From: Ciona intestinalis
Taxonomy: Eukaryota; Chordata; Ascidiacea; Phlebobranchia; Cionidae
Direction: 5' to 3'
Assembly (NCBI RefSeq): GCF_000224145.3
Contig: NC_020179.2
Location: forward strand, 4,435,417 to 4,499,416
DNA length: 64,000 nt
Position 1 is the first letter of the stretch, and each line of letters opens with the position of its first letter. The position numbers and the translations under genes are program-made. The notes beneath the pieces are model-generated. The model did no database searches, had not been told where the DNA came from, and saw only the letters and a list, made by a program, of their open reading frames with translations. Shown here piece after piece: positions 49,301 to 60,500 of the stretch.

Positions 49301-52201
49301 TATACAGTTTGATGCCATGGCTTGTGGCTTATGTAATGGAAGACTGCTATAATAAAGCCGTCCATGTAAGTTTATAGTTAAGTAGAATCACCTTTCCTTG
49401 AAGTGTTCAGTTCATCATCAGAACACGAGGAAAACTCATCCGAAGAATATGATCTGTAATATAGTAACAGCATTGAATAATCAACCATAACTTTACATAC
49501 GTGATAACTCAAAAGCATGCACACGGTGTATGGAACAGTCAGAACACAGGTGTTGAAATGACTGTTTTTGCCCCACCGTGCACAGATAAACAGGTTACAT
49601 ACAATCATTTAAATTACAATCATAGTATTTATTAATAAGATATACCCATCTACCCCTAATAGATTATATTAGAAGTTACATTTATTTATTCAAGTTTTAG
49701 TTATAGACTTATAGTATCCCCATTTACCCCAAACATTACACGTTACATTCATATAATAACCCCCTATTACCTATGATGAATATTTCTGTTCCGTTTAAAC
49801 TGGTTCGAATTAAAATCTGATTCATCGTCACTTGAACTTGACAGCGAATGGTAATGACCGCTGGCGTGGCGCGAGCCACGGTCACCGTACCCTGACCAGG
49901 TTGCCACGGTATCTGTCATGTTCGGCTCCACGCGACGGACAGCTGAGTGCGGACACGTTTGCGGCCGATCATTTTCGTTTTCGCCGTCAATATCGTTCGT
50001 GTAAGTTGCGTGAACGGATATCGATCGCGCCGTGTTCACTATTTCAGGGGACGGAGACTTCTGTATAGATTCCTCACTTGCTTTTAACAGAGCATCCAAA
50101 TCATCCATGTCAAAGTCAAGTTCGGTGTGGTTCTCAACCTTTTTTACATTAACGTTCCCCTCAGCTGAGGGCTCAGGTGTTTGAGTTCGTATTTTATCCG
50201 CGTACTGCAGTAGGATGGGTAGTTTTAGTAACTGGGCTGCAGTGGGACGATCCTCTGGGTTTTTGTTCAGTATTTGGCCGACAAGTGCTTTTAATTCAGG
50301 AGAGCAATTAGGGGGTAAGTCAGCGTATTTCCCGTTTACGATTTTATAGAAAAGACTGATCAGGTTTGCCGCATCAAACGCTGGTGCAAGTGCGCACATC
50401 TCGAACAAGAGGCACCCAAGCGCCCAAATGTCTGATTTAAAGCTGTATGGAATATCCTGGCACAACTCTGGACTTAGATAGCAAGGAGTTCCAACGCAGG
50501 TGCTCGCTTTATCAAGGGTGTGGTCAATTTCTTTGGAGATTCCAAAGTCTCCAAGTTTCACCACATCGTCATTTCTATAAACATTAAAATATTAAAAAAA
50601 TAAATCCATTTTATTTTAAGCATTTGGCAAACCTACATTTTGTGCGATTGCTGTGCCTTTTACACAATAAAATTTATTGTTTATTATTATGATTGGATAT
50701 AACTATGTTTTTCTTGCCATAGATCTCATTCTTTCCATTTCTTTGGTTAAATTTGTTTTATGGTGATAAACAAACTTCTGCCCTGAATCTTAGTGTGTCG
50801 CCAAAACTACTGGCCCATGCAATGTATGCACCCCACACCACATAGTAGCATGGTTAACTATGAAACATAGTTTGTTTTAGCAAGTCAGGAGATTAAGTCT
50901 GTGTCACAGACTTACAGTAATGTTTTTGGTTTTATCCCTGATTTTTTGGGCTTTGTGGGTGATGCATGTATTCTATAAGCCAGTAGTTATTATACAGTTT
51001 ATAAATATGGCTCAGAAACATTTATTTGGCACCTACTTCACTTACAACAGCGTTTAGAATCTTTAACAGCGTAAACATCAAATCTGTATGATAACTACTT
51101 GGTTATAGAATACCCACATAATTATCCAGTTTACTATGAAACATAATCATTATTCTTCCAAACATAAACACGAAGATAACATTCCAACAATTGATTCTAT
51201 TGTGTGACTTAACAATGGTTGAACCCCCAGCTGCTATTGTGATGTCATAGTGGGAAGTGTCAACATAGGATATCATGGATCCAGCAGGGCGGGTTATAAT
51301 ATAGTTTGGCGCTCAAAATACTCTATGTACAACTTCCATCAAATTCATCAAAACATTGAAATAATATAATGGGCAATCCAAAAATATTAGTCGTATTAAA
51401 AATAATCAACCAACAAAACCAAAAATCACCCACAAAGTTACATACGTGGTAACTCATAAGCCAGAACGAGGTGTATGAAACAGAACACTCGTGTTATGAC
51501 AACTGTCTATGCCATGTGAGGATAAATAAGTTGCATTTGTATTAGGGTTACTCACTTAACAAGGAAAACATTCTCTGATTTTAAATCTCGATGCAGAATC
51601 CTCCGCTCATGAATATATTTAACTGCTGATGTGATTTGTGTTGTCCATGTTAATATAGTGGATGATTCAAACATGGTTTTGGATTGCTGGGCACTAAGTA
51701 TGCGGTCTTGTAATGTCCCACCATTGCAATATTCCAACACCATGTTCATGTGATGGCCCTGTATTTATATAGTGATTGTATATAGAGTATTTTTAAGAGT
51801 ACTTATATATACGCTGTAGGTGACGTGCATATTATAAATCTGAAAAGGATTTACAAAACTTTGAGATCATAATAAAAATACCAGAAAGACTTTTTGAATT
51901 TGTCTATGACTTTATTTTACAGTTTGATTTTTTGCATATTATTCTGACCTTTGTTAATGTAAACAAATAGAAAAATACAGTTATAATACTGTTTTTGATA
52001 TTGGGTATATTTTAAGGACAATCCACTTCCATGCTACAACTAAGTTGTCCACAAACCTTCAAGTCCATAAACCATTCATAGCATTTCACGATATGGTAAT
52101 TATCCAGCGTCCTTAATATGTCTGCTTCGCGCACCACTGCTTTTCGTGATCGAGAGCGACGTGCTTCATTGATTTCAATCTTTTTTATTGCAACGAGTTT
52201 C
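46326..52201 (-). CDS. NIMA-related (NEK-type) Ser/Thr kinase, first coding exon missing
   Basis: Eleven in-phase exons: 52201-52057, 51758-51556, 50574-49771, 49453-49392, 49091-48949, 48642-48499, 48253-48067, 47480-47403, 47211-47143, 46850-46773 and 46462-46326, about 683 residues. Visible kinase motifs are the ATP-site lysine in LVAIKKIEI, HERRILHRDLKSENVF, GDFGIS, GTPCYLSPE and SDIWALGCLLFEM, all present, so it should be active. The glycine-rich loop should precede 52201 and probably lies in the 52238-52287 gap. NEK11 or NEK4 are the closest by eye, but the subfamily is open. NEKs act in cell cycle and cilia. The long acidic tail has three LPGSxWL motifs, a very acidic stretch (YPDDFEDYDDDFDPDDDD) and a helical C-terminal end (LSEMFSRGFSIGEVYDKYKH). 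Confidence 0.9.
46485..46730 (-). mobile_element. 5'-truncated SINE in the kinase gene's last intron
   Basis: Tail 'tatttaccctcgcatggcggggcaacgacag' plus body with 'gacaacccgttagtgaccactgggttgg' and GTGTCTTGCCCAAGGA. A good-quality copy; the tRNA head is absent. Confidence 0.78.
48655..48850 (+). repeat. SINE tails, two tandem units
   Basis: Two 'ggtaacttgtaagcgggcatgaggtgtatgaaacag' units in the intron between kinase exons 5 and 6. Other single tails in this gene are at 49490-49610 and 51425-51545. Confidence 0.7.
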
Positions 52202-52237
52202 CTAAGAAAAAAACCTCGTGCTCACTGTTGAGTTATA

Positions 52238-52287
52238 NNNNNNNNNNNNNNNNNNNNNNNNNNNNNNNNNNNNNNNNNNNNNNNNNN
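52238..52287. other. Assembly gap (50 N)
   Basis: An exact 50-N run. Unlike the other two gaps the flanks are not copies of each other. The missing first coding exon of the kinase is expected here. Confidence 0.99.
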
Positions 52288-52694
52288 GTCGATCTAAGGA
52301 TCCCGATAGTATGTAGGTGATTAACAGTATTTAGAGACTCAGATTATGCGGGTGATGGTATCGTGTATGGGCACTAGTGAAGAATATTCCAGTACATAGC
52401 AGAATAGGCTGGTGGAAAGTGTTAGTAGTTGGGGGTTAGGTGTTGATGGATAGGGGGTTAGTAGTTAGTGGTTATAGGGGTTGCGAGTTAGTGGTTAGCA
52501 AATAAGGTGGGGGGAAGACTCTTCACTAGCACCCGTGTGTTTGTGTTTTGGACATGCAATTTGTAAACAAAACAATAAACTTAAATTGACTGCGCCACTT
52601 TTTAGATGTTGCGCCACTTTTCGTCAGTATATTATTGATTGGCAGTTAATAGTTTTACAAAGTGCATTTACATTCCATAAACCAGGAAACTTAC

Positions 52695-52765
52695 CGTGAC
52701 GAACGTAACCCAACTGTCACCAAAGAGACCAATCAATTAAATTTAACGTAAAAAAAATCAAAAAC
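52695..52765 (-). other. Candidate 5' untranslated exon of the NEK-type kinase
   Basis: On the minus strand 'ggttacgttcgtcacg' is followed by a strong donor, GTAAGTTT, at 52694, and no ATG lies in the exon. A TTCCGGAAAT-type (ETS-like) site is just upstream. If real, translation starts in the gap. The upstream limit is uncertain. Confidence 0.35.
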
Positions 52766-53312
52766 TGAAATTTCCGGAACTTTGTTGAAGCTTTATTTAC
52801 TCCCCGGGTTACGATAAAACATAGACATCATATAAATATAAATTAAATCACGAATTCACGTGAATGCGAATACTTATTGGGGACAAAACAGCTCTGAATT
52901 AAATTTAAAAAAGACGTTTACACTTAGTAAGAAAAACAAATATATATGGCGTATAAACCTAACGAACAGTAATATATAGACAAATTGGTATGGCGTTGTT
53001 TCTTACTGTGACATACTGCCCAGCGCATTTGTGGCAGAGCCATAGAAGGTGTTTTTACGACTCTGATTTGTGGCATATGAGGTACAATCGCGGGCGTATG
53101 CCCTTAAATAATAATGCCTATTGGTTTCCTACATTGAAAAATCACACAAAAAACAAGAACTCACAAAGTTACGTACGTGGTAACTTGTAAGCGGACACAA
53201 AGTTATGAAGCAAAAACGTTACATCCATTTATTTGTGCACATGTTTTAATTACACCCGTTATTTTCCAAAGTTAATTCCGCAAATTGTTAGAATACCAAT
53301 TGGTTAGTAAAG

Positions 53313-53505
53313 TACAGTAGAGTGGGGTAAGATAGGACAAGTTTTCTTTTCCTTTTCAAGAAGCATTTGGTAGTTAACAAACAATATTTACAGAATTATA
53401 TCACCGTAGGCGCGACTCCAAAATGGCATTGGTAATTGTTTAAAACACTATCAGGAAATATGGTATTTAGAGCCAACGATATCCCATCTTACCCCACAGT
53501 ACTAT
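53313..53505. mobile_element. MITE
   Basis: Ends 'cagtagagtggggtaagatagg' and 'atcccatcttaccccacagtacta'. This copy shares the 'taccccacagtac' right end with the one at 6995-7175 and so belongs to the same subfamily. Confidence 0.75.
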
Positions 53506-54154
53506 ATATTCTTTAAAATCTCCAAATGTTGTAAAGTTCTTACATTGTGTAACGTCATGTCTCAATACATACTTATAACAATGTGTGAATTAATTTGATT
53601 TTCGCCATCGTTTCGAAGGAATAAATAAAGTCTTATCAATTGAACCGTTTCTTACAATAGGATAACACGTTACATCGCATTTTGTAATTTGTTAACGTAC
53701 TCTGTTGTGTATAACGCATGCCTCGTGTACCAGATAGTCGGCGGAAACAGAACCCTATTGTTTGAACACCGTACGGTATCCGGCAGTGACTCACCTGCGG
53801 TAACGGCGTATTGCAAACTATAAGAAACGTATACAGCTACATAGTTGCTTTGAGGACATTTAAAATTAAGATTAGATTGCTATTTGTAACGTAGGTAATT
53901 AACGTTTGGTTCTTTTAACATAGTCGGCTATTTTAAAAAGTGAAGACGGATTTGGAAAGCATAAGAAACGCATATACAGCACTAGATGCATATTTTAACA
54001 CAGATTGTAATTTTAACAAAACTGAATTTACGTTTTCGGTTGTTTTTCCTGGTCGTATTCTCTTTAATGTAAAGTATTATTGGGGTTAATTTATAAATAA
54101 ATAGTGAGCTTTAGGCTACTTGTTAGGCAAAGTATATATAGTAATTATTGTAAT

Positions 54155-54349
54155 ATAGTAGGGTGGGGAAAGATGGAACTCCTTATCATTCTATTTTCCC
54201 CTCCTATTTAGTAGTAAACAAAGAACATTGAAAGAATTATAAAACCGTTTTCTCACGACTCCCATAGACCGTTGTAAATTGTTTAAAACACGATCAGGTA
54301 TTTGGATATTATGTGCTAAAGGTGTCCCATCTCTTCCCACCCTACTATA
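54155..54349. mobile_element. MITE upstream of the vWA-ZP gene
   Basis: Ends 'tagtagggtggggaaagatgg' and 'ccatctcttcccaccctacta', with the internal 'gtttaaaacacgatcagg'. It lies about 200 bp before the start codon at 54554, probably within the promoter. Confidence 0.78.
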
Positions 54350-54553
54350 CGTCATTATATAATTATAAAGGCTTGTCGTGAGTGAACCAAAGCGCCAGTG
54401 TAGCAATAGGAGTTACAAATTTAGACAGCAAATAATACGAACCGCATGCATTACAAAACGGTCAATTAAATTACAAAATTTTTAGATTTCCAATAATTTC
54501 AAATAGAAGCATCGAAACCTTACTTAATTGTGAATTAGGAATACAAACCAAAG

Positions 54554-57500
54554 ATGCGACTATTTATCTTGGTGGGATTCCTGTTTTCCAGCCTTATCTG
54601 CCAAGTTCTAGGTATGTATAGTGGGTTGGGGGAAGATGGTCCATGTTTTTATTCATTATCGTCCCGTTTGGCAATAAACAACAAACGTTTAAGAATGAAC
54701 CGTCTCCTCACGATTCTAAAAAATCGTTGTTGATTGTTTATAAAAAAGTCAGGAAATATAGAATGGCATTTCGACGCCCCGTATAGGTTGTCATCATTGC
54801 GGGAAATAGTAAGTATTGCAGTCTAATACCCTGATGAAGGTGAGCTGTACAGGCCGAAACGTCGATCAATAAGATATTGCTGGAAGAGCTAACTTAGAAA
54901 ACACCCTGTTGATCAATGAATGTAACATGGGTGTTCTGTTACATACACCTATAACTATAGACTCCAGTTATGAGCTATTACATACGGAAGTTATTTTTGC
55001 CCTGTGTGACAGGACAACGACAGCCATTATAACACGGGTGTTCAGTTTCATAAACCTCGTGTATGCTTAGCCTACATACAAAAACTTTCATACTTTTAAA
55101 TTCTTGCAGCCCAAACCTGCGCCGGCAATGGAAACTGTGACGAACAGTGCTTATACCGGGGAAGCGGCTCACGAACATGCGGCTGTCAATGTCTTTCTAC
55201 GTTAAACGCTGATGGTCGAACATGCGACCCAACCTTCCAGTGTGGGACCGATATCTACATTGTAGCGGATGCTTCAATAATTGTAGATCCCACAGATTGT
55301 CTTCTTGCAACAATACCAGGGTTTACAACAACGTGGCCGGGGTGGACGGTAAGTTACGGCTTATTATTCTCGCCACTTAGTGCCTGGAACGCTCGTATAA
55401 CCAGACGATACGGGTTTGACACTGTATGCTGCTAATATTGGCGTCGTAAGAGTCCTTGTGCAAGACAATTGAATGTAACTTATTTATCCTGGCATGGCCG
55501 GGCAACGCCAGACGTCATAACATGGGTGTTCTGCTCCATACAAATCGTGTCAGCTTACAAGTTACAATGTGTGTAACTTCAAGGGTGATTGTTTACAAAT
55601 AAACATTATACACCCTGTGTGTCTGCTGTCAAAGACACCCATGTTATAACTCGACAGTGAGCATGAGGTGTATAAACACACCATGTGTGTCTGGTGTATA
55701 AGACACCCATGTTATAACTCGACAGTGAGCACGAGGTGTATGAATACACCATGTGTGTCTGGTGTATAAGACACCCATGTTATAACTCGACAGTGAGCAT
55801 GAGGTGTATGAATACACCATGTGTGTCTGGTGTATAAGTAGACACCCATGTTATAACTGAACAGTGAGCATGAGGTGTATGAATACACCATGTGTGGCTG
55901 GTGTATAAGAAGACACCCATGTTATACCTTGACAGTGAGCATAAGGTGTATGAACACACATAACAGCTACAATCAAACGCAGGTTTGGAAAAAGATACTG
56001 GTAGCCATCTTTTCGTTCTTTGTTGAGGAGGAGGCGCATCAAAACATCAACGTTGGAGCCAAATTGTTTGCTTCTCTCTCAGACTCTCCTATTATTGCAA
56101 AGTAATGTTGCAAATATTTTTTAATTCTGAATGGGTGAAGTTCTACAGCGAGGCACGCTATGCTACCTGGGATTTAGGCCAGAGTTTGACCATTACCCGA
56201 ACATTGTATATGCACATTCTATTCTATATGGGTGAGGTCCTACAGTGAGACATGCCATGGGATCTGGGATTTAGGCCAGAGTTTGACCATTACCCAAACA
56301 TTGTATAGGCACATTTTATTCCATATGGGTGAGGTTCTACATAAAACATGTTAAAAAAATACAAACTCCTAAGCACTATTTGGGCAAAAAACAAGTAAGA
56401 CTTAGTTTGGGCTCTAAAGTCCATGATTCATAGTATGACCATTGCTTTTCATGGAAGATAGCTTAGCAAGTGCTCACTTATAATGTAATAACAATCTAAT
56501 CCTGTGGCCCTCTTTCCATGTGACAGGTTGGAGTAAAATTAACCATTTTATATTGGGGGCCAAAAATATTTAGATTACTTTATGCCGGGTAGCTGAAATA
56601 ACATATTTTTTATTCAGTTACACTGGTGGGCCTACTGTAATGGATGCACTTAATACCATACAAGGTATGAACCAGCCTTTATGCGGAAGTTTGTCTTCGT
56701 ATGTTCGACATATTGGACAGGGAGTGGAAAAAAATCCTGGCCTGAATGACTGGGTGTATCGTGGACCCTATTCATTCAGACCTTTCTCAACTACTGCTAG
56801 AGTTGGTAAGAAAGTATACTGGTTTGTTAGCATGAGGTGTATGAATACACCATGTGTGTCTGGTGTATAAGAACCACGTTTCGGCCTGTACAATAAAAAA
56901 AATATGTTAATACACCATGTATAACTTGACAGTGAGTATGAGGTGTATGAACACACCATGTGTGTCTGGTGTATAAGAAGACACCCATGTTATAATTCAA
57001 CAGTGAGCATGAGGTGTATGAACACACCATGTGTGTCTGGTGTATAAGAAGACACCCATGTTATAACTCGACAGTGAGCATGAGGTGTATGAACACACCA
57101 TGTGTGTCTGGTGTATAAGAAGACACCCATGTTATAACTCAACAGTGAGCATGAGGTGTATGAACACACCATGTGTGTCTGGTGTATAAGAAGACACCCA
57201 TGTTATAACTCGACAGTGAGCGTGAGGTGTATGAACACACCATGTGTGTCTGGTGTATAAGAAGACACCCATGTGATAACTCAACAGTGAGCATGAGGTG
57301 TATGAACACACCATGTGTGTCTGGTGTATAAGAAGACACCCATGTTATAACTCAACAGTGAGCATGAGGTGTATGAACACACCATGTGTGTCTGGTGTAT
57401 AAGAAGACACCCATGTTATAACTCGACAGTGAGCGTGAGGTGTATGAACACACCATGTGTGTCTGGTGTATAAGAAGACACACATGTTACATCTTAACAG

Positions 57501-60500
57501 CAAACTTGAGACTTCCTAATTCTTTCGACAGCGATCGCTCTAAACTACGGTCCATCAAACACCATGAATGAGCAAACAATTTCCTTCTGGAGGGAACGCA
57601 TTTTACAACAATTTGATCGATTAATTGTCATCACGAGAAGTAATATTTCTGTGGCAGCAGATAAAACAAGAAACGACCGAGAAGCAAGGTAGGGGTATGA
57701 AGGTCGAACAGAACTGATAAACACGAGGTGTGTGAAACAGAACACTCGTGTTATAAAGACTGCCGTTGCCCCACCATGCAAGAATAAACAAGTTACATAC
57801 GCGGTAACTAACAAGTTTATTCATTTATTATTAAGTTGTTTTTAATCTTGGCTTGTTTGTTATTTAGATTATTTGCATGCGGCCACCCCACAGCACCATG
57901 TGCGTTTGTTCTTTACATTGATGCACTCAATGATTTTGGTTTACCGTTATCCAACGACATTCTATCGACTTTGACATCATCAACGTCATGCTTGGAACGA
58001 TTGGCACAAAGTAAGTAATGTAACTTGGTCCATCATCAGTTTAAAAGGGGCTACTATCCACCAAGTTTCCGTCCGAAACATCTGCTGATCATGAGTTTAG
58101 TATCCGGACAGTAACTTGGTCTATCATCAGTGTAAAAGAGGTTACTATCCACCAAGTTACCGTCCGAAACATCTGCGGATCATGAGTTTAGTATCCAGAC
58201 AGTAACTTGGTCTATCATCAGTGTAAAAGAGGTTACTATCCACCAAGTTACTGTCCGAAACATCTGCTTATCATTAATACAACATTTAAATTAACGCTCC
58301 CATTCTAACATTCCAGACATAACAACATCACTCACAAGCTGTGATAGCAACATGACTCTCACAATCCCTAAATGCAAATTAAGAGGTCTAACACCATCTG
58401 ATCTCAGACTTAATGATGTAACGTGTAATGTGGCAACATACACAAGAGAAGTGGGAGACAATTACATCATTGATATTCCATATGGTGTATGTGGAGCCAC
58501 TCAGGAGGTAACTAATGTTGTAACTCAGCACCGAGCATGAGGTGTATGAATACACCATGTGTGTCTGGTGTATAAGAAGACACCCATGTTATAACTCAAC
58601 AGTGAGCATGAGGTATATGAATACATCATGTGTGTCTGGTATATAAGAAGACACCCATGTTATAACTTGACAGTGAGCATGAGGTGTATGAATACACCAT
58701 GTGTGTCTGGTGTATAAGAAGACACCCATGTTATACCTCAACAGTGAGCATGAAGTGTATGAATACACCATGTGTGTGAAGACACCCATATAAAAAGACA
58801 CCAATGTGTTTACAACATACTCCATACAAACTTTACTACAAGTTAACAATTTTTAATCTCTTAGCTCCAAGGTGGTTCTGGTGGGGTATTGAGCCTCCAC
58901 AAACAGATGGTTCAAACCCGAAACTTCAGCGCTTCTCAGTTGCTACCAAGCGTTAAGTTTAACATAGAATGCACAGCACCCACCCAAGCCAACACATCAT
59001 CAATCACCATCAAACCTGCAGCTCATTTGGTGGAGGGCAAGCTCGTACAGCAGGGCAATTTCCCACTTTCCCTGGACGTTTACACCAACAGTAGTTTTTC
59101 GACAAAACAGACAGGAAATTTAGCAGTGAGGGCAATTATTTTTACTTTCATATTTTAGGTTTGGGGTAAATCTATCCACAGAATGGAATGTGCATGTACA
59201 ATGGGTTAACTCTGGCCTAAGTCCCATGGCATGCCTCACTGTAGAACCTCATCCATATATGATAGAATGTACATATACAATGTTGGGGTAATGGGTAACT
59301 CTGGTCTGAATCCCAGGTCCCACGGCGTGCCTCACTGTAGGACCTCACCCATATATGATAGAAATTAACTGAAACCTTGCAAGAATATAAGATATACCCT
59401 GTATACCAAACCCTGTGCATCAAATATGTATACCTTGTTAAGTCTACATCAATAAATGAATGTAAAAAATGGATGTGATTATCACAGTTGTTCTGTTTCA
59501 TACACCTCATGCCTGCTTATCAGCTACCACATATACAACATTTTATGGCTAATGTAGAAATATATTTAGAATATTACTATAACACTTACATATATCAAGT
59601 GTCATCCATTCCATCCACAGTATGTCATAGACTGCCCTGTGTACATCGAAGGCTCTAGTTCCCCCATATCTGACGGCCTCACACTCAAGCTATGGACTTG
59701 CACAGCTACCCCAACATCCAATATAAACGACCCAGTATCTTATGCCCTTATTTCAAATGGTGGATGCCAGAAAGACCCAACTGTTGAGTTCCAAACCAGA
59801 GCATCACCTGGCCAAGTCAGATTCAAGTTTAATATGTTTGAGTTTGTGTCAAACAGAAGTGCCCTGGTAAGTGAAATGGTTATGTATTGAATAAATGTAA
59901 CATATTTATCCTCGCGCGGCTGTTCAATGACGGTTGTTTTAACACGGATGTTCTGTTTCATACACATCATGCCAGCTTACAAGTTACCACCTATGTAACT
60001 TTGTGAATTGTAGGTGATTATTATAATCTTTTTTAAAGTATGGCTGGCAACTTAGACAACTCATTAGTGATCCCGAATTATTGGTAAATCATTATGTCAC
60101 TGCTACTGTATGTCTAGGGGTTATTGCTTTTGCAAAAATTAAATTAATTAAAATAACAAAGAGAAAGCTGTTAGTAGCGAAATGACAGTCGTTAAAACAT
60201 GCTATGGATACAAAATATGGGGAAGAGCGTCAGTTAAATCTGTGGCTGTTTTATGTTTTGGATATTAGTTAAATGCAGAAAAAGATACCCAGTTATAACT
60301 TGATAATGAGCACACAAAAAAATTTACTGTTACTACCAACATACATATTTCGTTGTTACAAAACAACCTTTGCATAACCAGGAGGTACAGCGGGGACCGG
60401 TATACATCCACTGTAGTTTCATCATGTGTCGAAGCTCTGACACCACAGGGCGGTGCGGGCAAGTTTGTCATTCAAGAAGGAAACGAACCACAGAATCTGA

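Larger units (their letters stand above)
52288..54553. other. Intergenic, divergent promoters of the kinase and vWA-ZP genes
   Basis: Right of the gap there is GT-rich sequence with repeated 'gttagtggtta' (52430-52505), the candidate 5' exon of the kinase, a damaged SINE tail (53155-53220), and MITEs at 53313-53505 and 54155-54349. No other coding exon is supported. Confidence 0.6.

Noticed and set aside
56768-57339. Overlapping minus-strand frames rich in 'MVCSYTSCSLL' and 'HTPHAHC'
   Set aside because: Pure translation of the 71-bp minisatellite in an intron of the vWA-ZP gene; the unit length happens to keep the frame open.
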